A stretch of 64,000 nucleotides of DNA from an uncultured Clostridia bacterium (GTDB taxonomy: Bacteria > Bacillota > Clostridia > Oscillospirales > Acutalibacteraceae). This document shows, piece by piece, positions 8,169 to 17,032 of this stretch. The stretch is from assembly GCA_947598155.1 (NCBI GenBank), contig CANQFC010000003.1, forward strand, positions 124,001 through 188,000. The letters are read 5' to 3'. The position numbers and the translations under genes were made by a program. The notes beneath the pieces were generated by a model. That model had not been told where the DNA came from, ran no database searches, and saw only the letters and a program-made list of their open reading frames with translations. How positions within the stretch are numbered: position 1 is the first letter of the stretch; every line of letters starts with the position of its first letter.

Positions 8169-8197
8169 TGTGTAACATATTTTAAGCAAATTGTCAA
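8169..8197 (-). promoter_or_regulatory. Candidate promoter for the small ORF and membrane-protein gene
   Basis: TTGACA (8192-8197) and a weaker -10 TACACA (8169-8174) with 17-base spacing lie about 25 bases before the ATG at 8144. Confidence 0.5.
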
Positions 8198-8254
8198 TAC
8201 TATTTGCAAAAATGCAGAAAAATCACGTCTAAATGCAAAAATTATTAAATTTCA

Positions 8255-8307
8255 ATAAAAAAACAGGACTGCCGAAAGTGTAAACCACACCGAGTACAGC
8301 CCTGTTT
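8255..8307 (-). terminator. Terminator after the mre-mrdA operon
   Basis: A long imperfect hairpin (AAACAGGGCTG paired with CAGTCCTGTTT, outer arms 8301-8307 and 8261-8267) ends in TTTTTTT on the minus strand, 20 bases after the mrdA stop. Confidence 0.8.
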
Positions 8308-8326
8308 ATTTATTGATTTTATCGGT

Positions 8327-10432
8327 TTATCTCAGCACCGTTCCGCCCGTCTGCGACGGATTTACGCCCTTGTTCTGCTCAAAATACGCGTTGCAAATTT
8401 CCCCGACGTAATCCGCTATCCCCGCCGATTTTGAGTTTTCAATCGCAACCGCTATTGCAATTTGCGGATTGTCCGCCGGAGCATAAGCTATCATAAATCC
8501 GTTTGTGTATTCAACCATTGTATTGTTTATTTTCTTTTTTATCTGCGCGGTACCCGTTTTGCACGCCACTTCATATGGCAGTGCCCTAAACGCGCTGTAA
8601 CTGTTTCCCAAAGATACCATACCTTTTTTAACCGCGGCTTTTGATGAATCGGAAATATTTACCTTGCCGAGGACCTCGGGCTGAGCCTCATAAACAGTCT
8701 GCGAATAATCCGCCGATTTAACCGCTTTAATAAAATGCGCTTTGTACTTTGTGCCTCCGTTCGCAAGAGTAGCAACGTAAGAGGCAAGCTGTATCGGTGT
8801 AAAAAGGTTGTCCGACTGGCCGATTGCCGACTGAACAACGTCGCCCGGATACCAGATTCCGCCGGCCGCTTTTCGCTCTTCCGGCCCGGCGATAACCCCT
8901 TCCGCCTCGGTAAGCTCAACGCCTGTTTTTCTGCCGAGGCCGAACGAATAAAAATAATCGCTCATTTTGCTGATTCCAAGCAACCTGCCGACCTCATAAA
9001 AATAGCAGTTACAGGAATTTTTAATAGCCGTAGAAACCGTTTGGGGAGTGCCCGCGTGGTAGTTATTGTTATAGCACTGAAAAGTCTGGTCCTTGAAATA
9101 TCTGTAATAGATGTTGCAGGGGAGGGGCGTGTCTGCTTCTACTATACCCTCTTCAAGACCCGCTATCGCAACGGCGGGCTTTACGGTTGAACCGGGCGCG
9201 TAAGTGCTCCTGAGCGCCCTGTTCCAAAGCGGAGCGCTCTTGTCCTCATTCAGCGAAACAATATTTTCTTTATATGTTGACAAGTCGTATGACGGGTATG
9301 TTGCGCAGGCAAGAACAGAAAAATCGTTTACGTCAAGCACCACAATACTGCCCGCGGCGTCCGCAACAGCTTCGTCTTTAAGACTCTCTATTCTTGAAGA
9401 AAGAATGTTCTGCACTTTTTTTTGAAAATCGGCGTTAAAGGTCAAAATTACGTTCCCGCCGTTTTGAGGTTCCGTTGTAACGGTACGTGTTTTCGTTCCG
9501 TCGGCGTTGTTAACGGTCGTCATAACCCCGTTTTTCCCTCTGAGCGTTTTTTCCATAGCGTTTTCAATTCCGAATTTTCCTATTTTGTCGGTAATTGAAT
9601 AGGCGCTCAGCTTTAAATCGGCCTTTTCCTCATCGCTCAACCCCGCGCTGTTGAACTTCTCGTTATACTCCTCCGTAACCCTCTTATATTCGTCGGCGTT
9701 CAGAAAGTCGTAAAAGCCTACGATATGCGGCGCAATCGTTCCGTCATAATATTCGCGCACAGTGTCAATCCTCACCTCAACGCCCTCATAAAAGCGGCTT
9801 TGCTCCTTTAAAACAAGGACGGCCTCTTCGGGTACGTTCTCGGCAAACGTAAACGGATTATAAGTTGAAAAATCCGCCTTTCTCATTGAAAAATATACAG
9901 ACGCAGTTTTAAGAGCCTCCTCTTCCGAAAGCTCTTCAAGCGAATAGTATTCCACAAGCGCGTCAAAACAGTTCCGCGCCGTTGCGTAAACATTCAAATT
10001 AAGATAATCCTTTGCGATTAAATACGCCTTATCGGCATCGGAATTTTCTTTAAACACAAATTTGCCGCCAACATTTTCAATGGGCAGATTTGCGGAATAC
10101 GGAATGCCCATACTCTCAAAAAGCTTTATAAGCGACAGCACAATACTGTTCCGTTTCTCCCGCAAGGACGCTTTCGGAAAATATGCCGCGTCAAAATAAA
10201 CGGTATTTGACGGGACGTTGTAAACCAGCGGTTTGCCGCTGCTGTCAACAATTTCACCCCTGACTGCGGGGATTTTGGAGGTGCTTGATGAAAGCGACAA
10301 CTTTTTGGACATATATTTATCTTTTTCGACGATTTGTATTCTGAATAAATCCGCGCAGAAAATTGAAATGAAAAAAATGATTGATGCAATAAGCGCGGCT
10401 GCTCTTACTCTGAAATTAAAATTGCGTTTCAT
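8327..10432 (-). CDS. mrdA: Penicillin-binding protein 2 (elongasome transpeptidase)
   Basis: This class B PBP of about 701 residues cross-links peptidoglycan during side-wall growth. One N-terminal transmembrane segment (about residues 10-30) is followed by the dimerisation domain (RGEIVDSSGKPLVYN) and the transpeptidase domain. Active-site motifs are STVK (about 415-418), SCN (473-475) and KTG (625-627). The chosen start (MKRNFNFRVR) has a strong AAAGGAGG site; the frame is open 14 codons further. It is the last gene of mreBCD-mrdA, the typical rod-shape operon order. Confidence 0.94.
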   Translation of the reverse strand: MKRNFNFRVRAAALIASIIFFISIFCADLFRIQIVEKDKYMSKKLSLSSSTSKIPAVRGEIVDSSGKPLVYNVPSNTVYFDAAYFPKASLREKRNSIVLSLIKLFESMGIPYSANLPIENVGGKFVFKENSDADKAYLIAKDYLNLNVYATARNCFDALVEYYSLEELSEEEALKTASVYFSMRKADFSTYNPFTFAENVPEEAVLVLKEQSRFYEGVEVRIDTVREYYDGTIAPHIVGFYDFLNADEYKRVTEEYNEKFNSAGLSDEEKADLKLSAYSITDKIGKFGIENAMEKTLRGKNGVMTTVNNADGTKTRTVTTEPQNGGNVILTFNADFQKKVQNILSSRIESLKDEAVADAAGSIVVLDVNDFSVLACATYPSYDLSTYKENIVSLNEDKSAPLWNRALRSTYAPGSTVKPAVAIAGLEEGIVEADTPLPCNIYYRYFKDQTFQCYNNNYHAGTPQTVSTAIKNSCNCYFYEVGRLLGISKMSDYFYSFGLGRKTGVELTEAEGVIAGPEERKAAGGIWYPGDVVQSAIGQSDNLFTPIQLASYVATLANGGTKYKAHFIKAVKSADYSQTVYEAQPEVLGKVNISDSSKAAVKKGMVSLGNSYSAFRALPYEVACKTGTAQIKKKINNTMVEYTNGFMIAYAPADNPQIAIAVAIENSKSAGIADYVGEICNAYFEQNKGVNPSQTGGTVLR

Positions 10433-10489
10433 CGTTTTCCTCCTTTTCTTTAGTTTAATAAGCGGCTTGCCCAAGTTATTATTTAAAAA

Positions 10490-11017
10490 TCAGTATTCTA
10501 TATACGCTACCGGGAATTTCCTGTTTATTCCCCTTATAATAAGATACCAAAACGGAGTAAGAATTAAAGAATACGCCGCCATTGGCAAATAAAATTTCAG
10601 GAAAATCGTCAGTCCGCCGTCAATTCCCCTTGACGCGACAAAGAAAATCGCATACGTCGCAAAATAGATAACCGTTATAATCGAATTTATCCATATATAA
10701 GTTAATATGTTATTCCTCAGAAATACGCGCAGAATCACACCGCAAAACGCGCACGAAATTGCCAAAAACAGCGCGTTGTATCCGTCTGCCGTAACCGTTA
10801 CCGTGTCCCACAGCGCGCCCGCAAAAAGCCCCACCGCCGCGCCTACAATTTCACCCTCGTACATGGCAATACAGACCGCCGCCGAGATAAGCAAAACAGG
10901 TCTTATCCCTAAAACAGCGGGGAAAATCCGCAGTGAATTCTGAAACAGGTGCGAAAGAAGTAGTATAACCGCGTAAACCGCATATTTTTTTAGATTTGTT
11001 TTATTTACAAAATTCAT
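10490..11017 (-). CDS. mreD: Rod shape-determining protein MreD
   Basis: This 175-residue polytopic protein has about five hydrophobic segments. It has the usual MreD character: LLSHLFQNSLRIFPAVLGIRP near the N-terminus, YEGEIVGAAVGLFAGALWD in the middle, and a final TM before RGINRKFPVAYIEY. It is the membrane partner of MreC and PBP2. The start codon is 6 bases from the last copy of the 89-bp repeat array, and the only Shine-Dalgarno-like sequence (CGGGGCG) is supplied by that repeat. Identified by weak motif plus position between mreC and mrdA. Confidence 0.88.
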   Translation of the reverse strand: MNFVNKTNLKKYAVYAVILLLSHLFQNSLRIFPAVLGIRPVLLISAAVCIAMYEGEIVGAAVGLFAGALWDTVTVTADGYNALFLAISCAFCGVILRVFLRNNILTYIWINSIITVIYFATYAIFFVASRGIDGGLTIFLKFYLPMAAYSLILTPFWYLIIRGINRKFPVAYIEY

Positions 11018-11023
11018 TCAATC

Positions 11024-11549
11024 GCCCCGCGATACGGCAATCCGTTCAAAGTCTCATTATACATCAGACTTCCGAGCACGGTACCGCCCTTTTTGTATTT
11101 TTTACTTTGCTTGCCCCGCGATACGGCAATCCGCTCAAAGCCTCATTGTAAATCAGACTTCCAAGCACGGTACCGCCCTTTTCGTGTTTTTTTACTTAGC
11201 TTGCCCCGCGATACGGCAATCCGCTCAAAGCCTTATCATAAATCGGACTTCCAAGCACGGTACCGCCCTTTTTGTATTTTTTACTTTGCTTGCCTTGCGA
11301 TACAGCAATCCGCTCAAAGTCTTATCATAAATCGGACTTCCGAGCACGGTACCGCCCTTTTTGTGTTTTTTACTTTGCTTGCCCCGCGATACGGCAATCC
11401 GCTCAAAGCCTCATTGTAAATCGGACTTCCAAGCACGGTACCGCCCTTTTCGTGTTTTTTGCTTTGCTTGCCTTGCGATACAGCAATCCGCTCAAAGTCT
11501 TATCATAAATCGGACTTCCGAGCACGGTACCGCCCTTTTTGTATTTTTT
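11024..11549 (-). repeat. Tandem array of six ~89-bp units between mreC and mreD
   Basis: Near-identical units start at 11024, 11113, 11203, 11292, 11381 and 11470 (period 89, once 90), the last ending at the mreC stop codon. Each contains CGGTACCG, CGATACGGCAATCCGCTCAAAG (GC-AG variants) and a T-rich stretch on the plus strand. Units differ at a few positions, with at least two alternating variants (GCCCCGCGATACGG and GCCTTGCGATACAG). The period is not a multiple of three, yet several frames stay open across units. The array separates co-transcribed genes and supplies the bases just before the mreD start. Confidence 0.95.
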
Positions 11550-12385
11550 TATTTCACGCCAAACGAGGTTATTACAAAACAGCCGCTTATGTCTTTTGAA
11601 TCGGCAGCCGGCTCCAACACGGCATTAGCCGAAATATCTGTCTTGCTCTGCTCAACGTTTTCAACTGTGCCGATTATAAGGTCTTTCGGGAAAATTCCGC
11701 CCGTACCCGATGTACACACTATTCCGCCCTTTGACACCGATGTGTTTTTATCGAGTCCCCAAAGCGCGCATCTTCCGCCGACCGACTGCTCCGCGCTTGA
11801 CGAAACATATCCCATTTCGCCTGTGCGCACTTCATATGCCGCAATGTTTACGCTGGGATCCGTTACCGTTCTTACAACGCATGACGTAGGATTTACCTCT
11901 GTCACCACACCGATAAGATAATCGCTGTAAATTACTGCGTCGTTAACTTTTATTCCGTCGGAGCTTCCTTTGCTGAGCGTAAACGAATTAAAAATATCGG
12001 CCGAATCCCTGCCGATAACCGTGCAGTAAACCCACTGGTAATCGGGATTTTTCTCTCTTACATCCAGAAATTGCTCATATGATTCAAGCTGTTTTTTCAC
12101 GTTTTCATAGTCCACAAGCTCCGCCCTGTACTGAGCGACCTGCGCTTCAAGCTCTTCGACTCTTTTTCTGTATGAATCGGCGGACACAAACCCGCCCGTG
12201 AACGAATCTGCCTTTGACGATAGGTACGACGCGGCTTTTTCAAAAGGCGAGGTTATAACGCTTACAGCTCTTGTAAGGGGCGAAGAGGCGGAATCCGACA
12301 CGGCGGCAAAAACCGTCGCCGCAATAAGGATAACCGCGGCCACCGTTAAAACCTTAAAAGTTGTTCCTTTAAAAAAATTGCTCAA
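11549..12385 (-). CDS. mreC: Rod shape-determining protein MreC
   Basis: This 278-residue protein has an N-terminal transmembrane helix (about residues 9-28). A coiled-coil segment follows (about 68-110, YRKRVEELEAQVAQYRAELV). The beta-rich extracytoplasmic domain contains WVYCTVIGRDSADIFNSFTL, VNDAVIYSDYLIGVV and GIVCTSGTGGIFPKDLIIGTV, all typical of MreC. It scaffolds MreB, MreD and PBP2. It starts 15 bases after mreB and ends exactly where the tandem repeat array begins, so the C-terminus (VITSFGVK) could have been altered by the insertion; length is normal. Confidence 0.94.
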   Translation of the reverse strand: MSNFFKGTTFKVLTVAAVILIAATVFAAVSDSASSPLTRAVSVITSPFEKAASYLSSKADSFTGGFVSADSYRKRVEELEAQVAQYRAELVDYENVKKQLESYEQFLDVREKNPDYQWVYCTVIGRDSADIFNSFTLSKGSSDGIKVNDAVIYSDYLIGVVTEVNPTSCVVRTVTDPSVNIAAYEVRTGEMGYVSSSAEQSVGGRCALWGLDKNTSVSKGGIVCTSGTGGIFPKDLIIGTVENVEQSKTDISANAVLEPAADSKDISGCFVITSFGVK

Positions 12386-12400
12386 TGTTCTTCCCCCGAT

Positions 12401-13390
12401 TTATCTTCTGCCTCTTTCAAGGCACATTCCCGTTCCCAAAACGGTGCAGTCAAGCGGCTCGCCCGCAATGTGTACGGGGATTTTTGTCTCCTCCGAAATA
12501 AATCTGTCAATTCCCCTCAAAAGCGCTCCGCCGCCCGTAAGCATTATTCCGTTGTCAACAATATCCGCCAAAAGCTCCGGCGGCGTAATTTCAAGAGCGG
12601 AACGGATAGTTTCAAGAATTTGAGAAAGGCTGTCATAAAGGGCCTCCCGAATATCTTCCGATGTAATTTCAATATCCTTGGGCAGTCCGTCAATAAGACT
12701 TCTTCCCCTAATATCCATTGCGCCCTCCCCGTCATACGGCAGTGCGGAGCCGATTTTAATTTTTATTTCCTCGGCAGTGCGCTCGCCGATAAGTACGCTG
12801 TGCTTTTTGCTGATATACTCGACAACAGCCTCGTCAAAGCTGTCGCCTGCCGTTCTAATAGATTTTGAAGTAACAATATCTCTGTATGAAATAACGGCGA
12901 TTTCGGTGGTGCCCGAGCCTATATTTACAACCATATTGCCGACGGCGTCGGAAATGTTGATGCCCGCTCCCATAGCCGCGGCGAGCGGCTCACTGATTAG
13001 AGCGGCATATTTGGCCCCGGCGTTTCTTGCGGCGTCGTGAACCGCTTTTCTTTCAACCTCCGTAATGCCGGACGGGACGGAAATAAGCACCCTTGCCCTT
13101 GAAAACGGCGAACGCCTTATCGCCATTTTTATAAATTCCTTGAGCATATCGGAAGTTATCTCAATATCGGCAATAACGCCGTCTTTAAGCGGCTTTACCG
13201 CCGTAACCGAACCGGGTGTTCTGCCTATCATTTCTTTAGCCGCGTTTCCTATCGCGACAACCTCAGGAGGATTTCCCTTAGCCGTAACGGCAACAACCGA
13301 AGGCTCTCGGATTACTATTCCCTTGCCCTTTAAATAAACTCTTGTGTTAGCCGTGCCGAGATCAATTCCTATGTCCTGTGCAAAAAGCAT
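12401..13390 (-). CDS. mreB: Actin-like rod shape protein MreB
   Basis: This 329-residue actin-fold ATPase polymerises under the membrane and directs side-wall synthesis. Motifs are phosphate-1 DIGIDLGTANTRVYLKGKG, connect/phosphate-2 VVNIGSGTTEIAVIS and the adenosine motif IMLTGGGALLRGI. The ATG at 13390 is preceded by GGAG at 8 bases; an in-frame GTG 7 codons upstream lacks a site. First gene of the mre operon. A weak promoter candidate (TTGAAA, 17 bases, TTATTT) lies in the upstream repeat at about 13440-13470. Confidence 0.96.
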   Translation of the reverse strand: MLFAQDIGIDLGTANTRVYLKGKGIVIREPSVVAVTAKGNPPEVVAIGNAAKEMIGRTPGSVTAVKPLKDGVIADIEITSDMLKEFIKMAIRRSPFSRARVLISVPSGITEVERKAVHDAARNAGAKYAALISEPLAAAMGAGINISDAVGNMVVNIGSGTTEIAVISYRDIVTSKSIRTAGDSFDEAVVEYISKKHSVLIGERTAEEIKIKIGSALPYDGEGAMDIRGRSLIDGLPKDIEITSEDIREALYDSLSQILETIRSALEITPPELLADIVDNGIMLTGGGALLRGIDRFISEETKIPVHIAGEPLDCTVLGTGMCLERGRR

Positions 13391-13464
13391 ATTCACAACT
13401 CCAGTCTTCACTTACTTCTGCCGCGCAGATATATTCAAATTAAATAAAATTTACTTACAGATAG

Positions 13465-13607
13465 TTTCAATAAGGGCCTGCCCCGTCAAGCGGCGCGGTG
13501 TAAAGCGCGCAAAGAAATCAGCGGGAGAACAAATCCCCACTGATTCCGAAAACGGAAACCGCCGACAATAGCGGCGGGAGGGACGTCTCTTGCCTAAGTT
13601 ATTATAT
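13465..13607 (+). repeat. Dispersed intergenic repeat, full copy
   Basis: This ~140-bp unit reads TTTCAATAAGGGCCTGCCCCGTC, a GC-rich centre with the palindromic pair AATCAGCGGG..CCCCACTGATT, the GATTCCGAAAACGGAA block, a CCGCC-ACAATAG-GGCGG hairpin, then GACGTCTCTTGCCTAAGTTATTAT. It matches copies at 16.1 and 38.2 kb and an inverted part at 1.2 kb. It fills the space between mreB and the 5S gene; I see no coding potential. Confidence 0.85.
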
Positions 13608-13700
13608 CAAAAAAGCAGGTGTTATACAATACCTGCGAAAATTAAATTTATTAACAAACTGTAAAATTAAGGATTTACGGGAGCATAAACTTCGGCTGAA

Positions 13701-13732
13701 AAATAAAACGCCCGCCCTATTGGACAGACGCT
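13701..13732 (-). terminator. Terminator after the 5S rRNA gene
   Basis: A GC-rich hairpin with some G-U pairs (GCGTCTGTCC, loop AATA, GGGCGGGCG) is followed by TTTTATTTTT on the minus strand. Confidence 0.8.
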
Positions 13733-13741
13733 TATGTTTAT

Positions 13742-13856
<115 letters not shown>

Positions 13857-13891
13857 TCGTGAAACTTGTACGCCTCACGAATGTAAGTTGT

Positions 13892-13920
13892 ATTTTAGCA
13901 CGGAAATACTCGAAATGCAA
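13892..13920 (-). promoter_or_regulatory. Promoter of the solitary 5S gene
   Basis: -35 TTGCAT (13915-13920), 17-base spacer and -10 TAAAAT (13892-13897) on the minus strand, about 36 bases before the mature 5' end. Confidence 0.75.
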
Positions 13921-14004
13921 GTGTTTTTTTTAACATTTTGTTAACTTTTTGCATAATTCACATTTATAGCGCAATTATTCGGTGCTTTATATTATATTTT
14001 GCAC

Positions 14005-14051
14005 AAAACGGTTGAGGCAAACGCGAATTACCGACTGCCGTCAACCGTTTT
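14005..14051 (-). terminator. Hairpin after the Lys/Glu/Pro-rich membrane-protein gene
   Basis: An 11-bp perfect stem (AAAACGGTTGA/TCAACCGTTTT) with a 25-base partly paired loop lies 17 bases beyond the stop at 14068. The T-run is short, so strength is uncertain. Confidence 0.55.
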
Positions 14052-14067
14052 TATGATAAAACAATTT

Positions 14068-16053
14068 TTATTTTGCCTGTTCAAACGCTTTTGAAACATC
14101 AAGAACTACATATTCAAAGCCCTGGTTCGGGTCGACCGCCGTATAAAGCACAGTATTTTCGTCAATATAGCAGAGGGTGCCGTGGGGAGCGTAGTTTTTA
14201 TCCTGAAATTTTGCATATTCGCCCGTCTGCAAATCGAAAATATGAATCTGATAATCGACCGCGTTTTTCACCGTGCCCATCATTACAACATATCTGCTGT
14301 CGGCGCTTACGGCGAACGACGTTGCATTCATTGAATAGCCTACAAGGGAATAATCCTTGCCGGTAACAATGTTGTAAAGGCGGCCGTCCTCCTTGCTCAG
14401 CAGATAATCGCCGTTTATCATATAGCCCGTGTCCATAGAGCCATAGAAAGACCGCGCGATTTTTTCTTCACCGTTTGTGTTGTGAATTACGTCAAATCCC
14501 GTTGTAGTCTTGCGCAGGTAAACTATCTTTGAGGAATCCGCCGTTAAATATCTGCCATATACGTTAGACGCCAGTCGCTCTTCTTTGGCCCCGTCTTTCA
14601 CAAAAATATCCTGCATTCCCGAACCGCTGGGATATTCCCGGGAAGAGATGAACGGAATTTTCTGCATAGTCGAAGTGTAGCCGGCTCTGTTTAAAATGCA
14701 GAAATCGAAAACGCCGGCGCCCTTTTCGTCGATATTTCTGTTAACAACGCTCAAAAATCTCGTCATTGAACCGTTGCTGAGATTTACGTCAAAGCTCTCT
14801 GCCCACAGCGAATCGTTTCCTTCAAGCGCCGACTTGTCGGTCGAGGCGAGCAGGAGCGCGTGACCCTCTTTGTTGTATTTTGGCGGAAGAACCGTCAGCT
14901 TAAATACAACTAAATCGTAAAAATAATTTACTCCGTCATCTTTATTGGAGGTATATACGCTTACTCCCGAAAGATATTCTCCGTTTTTAACATAATTCAT
15001 TTTGACGTTTAAAATTCCGCTTCCCATATCGACCTTAAGGTCAATAGAGTCCGTATATTTTACGGGAACAATTTTACCGTTGCTGTATTGGTAATACTGA
15101 ATTGAATAATCGGTGTTTATGCCGTAAAACACATTCGGAAAGTCGGTCTGTATAAGGTTGACTATTACTCCGTCACGCGCAATCTGAATCGTCGACAGCT
15201 TGTTTTTATTCTCGTCTTCTCCGCTTCCTTCGTTTATAACGTATTCGGGGAAAATCTTGCCGAGAAACGATATTTTGGAAACGATTTCAACCTTTTTTTC
15301 GTCTGTGCGTGAATTAAAATACGCAAAAAAGCCCGTGCACGCAACAAGAATCAGCGCCGCAAACGAAAGCGCTATTGTAAATATATCCTTTTTTTGAAGT
15401 GGTTCACGCTTTTTCTTCTCTTTTTTAGGCTTATCCTTTTTCTCTTTTGGTTCTTTTATTTTTTTCTCTTTGGGCTCTTTTATTTTCTTTTCTTTGGGTG
15501 TTTTGGGTTTTTTTGGTTTTTTTGCCTTTGCCCTTTTTTGGTCGCCCGTGTCCTGCGAAAATCCGCCCTCATATATTATTTCTTCTATATGCCTGCCGTT
15601 TTTAACGGAAATTTCCTCTTCCTGAGGCATATTTTCATCGGAAACCGTCTCTTCGGCGATAGTTTCCTCGGACGCGCCTGCGGCGGCAATCGGCTCTTCG
15701 GCCTGCTCCCGAGGCGCCGATTCGGGCTCGGAAACGGGTGTTAAGTCAATCTCGGTATTTTCCGCCGTTTTCGGTGTATCCGCGCCGCCGGCGTTGCCGC
15801 GTTCCCTCTTTTTTTTGTCTTTTTTAGGCGGTTTGACCTTTTTTTCTTTAGGTTTTTTTTCTTTTGGCTCTTTTTCTTTCTTCTCTTTTGGTTCTTTTAT
15901 TTTCTTTTCCTTGGGCTCTTTCGGTTTTTTCTCAGCCTTTTTCTTTTTGGCTTTGGGAATTTTTATATTTACTTCCGTTACGTCCGCCTCGTTCTCTTCC
16001 TGTTCAGGTTCAAAATTTTTATATTTGTCATTAAGGGAATTATTATCGCTCAT
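14068..16053 (-). CDS. Membrane-anchored protein with Lys-Glu-Pro repeats and predicted propeller-like outer domain
   Basis: This 661-residue protein has an unusual layout. Residues 35-85 and 174-215 are basic low-complexity blocks made of KEPKEKK-type repeats; between them is an acidic stretch. One transmembrane helix lies at about 224-246 (IFTIALSFAALILVACTGFF). The remaining ~410 residues would be outside the cell. They have repeated beta-strand segments ending in WD-like turns (GFDVIHNTNGEEK, YQIHIFDLQTGEYAKF, FEYVVLDVSKAF), suggesting a beta-propeller-like fold. The start has a GGAGG site. Separate transcription unit, between the 5S gene and a dispersed repeat. The basic inner part could bind nucleic acid or acidic polymers; function unknown. 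Confidence 0.75.
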   Translation of the reverse strand: MSDNNSLNDKYKNFEPEQEENEADVTEVNIKIPKAKKKKAEKKPKEPKEKKIKEPKEKKEKEPKEKKPKEKKVKPPKKDKKKRERGNAGGADTPKTAENTEIDLTPVSEPESAPREQAEEPIAAAGASEETIAEETVSDENMPQEEEISVKNGRHIEEIIYEGGFSQDTGDQKRAKAKKPKKPKTPKEKKIKEPKEKKIKEPKEKKDKPKKEKKKREPLQKKDIFTIALSFAALILVACTGFFAYFNSRTDEKKVEIVSKISFLGKIFPEYVINEGSGEDENKNKLSTIQIARDGVIVNLIQTDFPNVFYGINTDYSIQYYQYSNGKIVPVKYTDSIDLKVDMGSGILNVKMNYVKNGEYLSGVSVYTSNKDDGVNYFYDLVVFKLTVLPPKYNKEGHALLLASTDKSALEGNDSLWAESFDVNLSNGSMTRFLSVVNRNIDEKGAGVFDFCILNRAGYTSTMQKIPFISSREYPSGSGMQDIFVKDGAKEERLASNVYGRYLTADSSKIVYLRKTTTGFDVIHNTNGEEKIARSFYGSMDTGYMINGDYLLSKEDGRLYNIVTGKDYSLVGYSMNATSFAVSADSRYVVMMGTVKNAVDYQIHIFDLQTGEYAKFQDKNYAPHGTLCYIDENTVLYTAVDPNQGFEYVVLDVSKAFEQAK

Positions 16054-16082
16054 ACTCTTCCTCCGTAAAAGAAAGTCTTATT

Positions 16083-16216
16083 TGTTTCAATAAAGGGTCT
16101 GACCCGTCATTAAATGCGGCAACAGCCGCGCCGAAAAATCGGAGGGCAAATCCACTCCCGATTCCGAAACGGAACACGCCGCCTGCAAATTCGGCGGCAT
16201 CCTGCCTAAATTATTA
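16083..16216 (+). repeat. Dispersed intergenic repeat, full copy
   Basis: Same order of blocks as the copy at 13.5 kb: TTTCAATAAAGGG, CCCGTCATTAAA, GC-rich palindrome, GATTCCGAAACGGAA, GCCGCC..GGCGGC hairpin, TGCCTAAATTATTAT. It is more diverged than the copies at 13.5 and 38.2 kb. It occupies most of the gap between two divergent genes. Confidence 0.8.
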
Positions 16217-16274
16217 TACACTACATCGCCCGCCTTTACAAGTAAATATTATTTTATATTTTTTGACTTACCTG

Positions 16275-16303
16275 ATGACAAAATCAAAAATACGTTATAT
16301 AAT
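16275..16303 (+). promoter_or_regulatory. Promoter of the hemolysin III family gene
   Basis: ATGACA (16275-16280), a 17-base spacer and TATAAT (16298-16303), 31 bases before the ATG. Confidence 0.65.
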
Positions 16304-16333
16304 AATATGTATCAGTATTTGGAGGCATAAATT

Positions 16334-17011
16334 ATGGCAATAAGGCGCATAAAGCTTGATGACAGAAAGCTCCCCGATTACACACGGAAAGAAGATATAT
16401 TCAATATGGTGACGCACATAGTAGGCGGCGGGTTTGGCGTTCTCGCGCTGGCTCTCTGCTGTGGATTCGCCGTATATCACCGCAACTGGTGGGGGCTTGT
16501 CGGCGGTTTCGTTTACGGAATGTCGATGATTTTTCTTTACACTATGTCAAGCGTTTACCACGGGCTTCGGCCAAACAGGGCAAAAAAGGTTTTGCAGGTG
16601 CTTGACCATTGCACGATTTACGCGCTGATTGTTGGCTCTTATGTCCCCGTTCTTATAACACGGCTCAGAGAGTACAATTTAAAGATTACCCTTATTCTCT
16701 GCGCGGCGGCCGTCGTTATTACGGCTGTCGGCGTAACCTTTACAGCTATCGACCACAAAACATATGCCGCTGTTTCATATACCTGTTATTTTCTTTTGGG
16801 GTGGATGGCGATTTTCGCAATAAAGCCTATCATATCCGCTTACGGTTTTGAATTTTTTATATGGCTTCTTTCGGGCGGAATATCATATACTCTCGGTATA
16901 ATTTTTTATGTGCTCGGCAGAAATCACCATTATTTTCACGGTATTTTCCACCTGTTTATACTACTTGGCAGTGTACTTCAGTTTATCTCAATTTTTAAAT
17001 TTTGTATTTGA
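16334..17011 (+). CDS. Hemolysin III (HlyIII/PAQR) family membrane protein
   Basis: This 225-residue protein has about seven transmembrane helices. It carries the family's conserved polar residues: the early NMVTHIVGGGFG, then MSSVYHGL, then DHCTIYALIVGSY, and near the end RNHHYFHGIFHLFILLGS. The Ser, Asp and His residues in these motifs form the predicted metal site of the PAQR-like hydrolase fold. The cellular role of bacterial members is not settled; haemolytic activity should not be assumed. Good ribosome site (TTGGAGG). The next gene starts 22 bases on and is probably co-transcribed. Confidence 0.9.
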   Translation: MAIRRIKLDDRKLPDYTRKEDIFNMVTHIVGGGFGVLALALCCGFAVYHRNWWGLVGGFVYGMSMIFLYTMSSVYHGLRPNRAKKVLQVLDHCTIYALIVGSYVPVLITRLREYNLKITLILCAAAVVITAVGVTFTAIDHKTYAAVSYTCYFLLGWMAIFAIKPIISAYGFEFFIWLLSGGISYTLGIIFYVLGRNHHYFHGIFHLFILLGSVLQFISIFKFCI

Positions 17012-17032
17012 ATATACAATAGAGGTGATTTT

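Noticed and set aside
11093-11921. Three overlapping plus-strand frames with repeated residues across the 89-bp array
   Set aside because: They arise because the repeat unit is open in all three plus frames and its period is not a multiple of three. They lack ribosome sites and one runs antisense through mreC.
14628-14645. ATTCCCGGGAA resembling a Noc binding site core
   Set aside because: It matches only the centre of the Bacillus consensus, and lies inside a coding gene far from the others; such a match is expected by chance.
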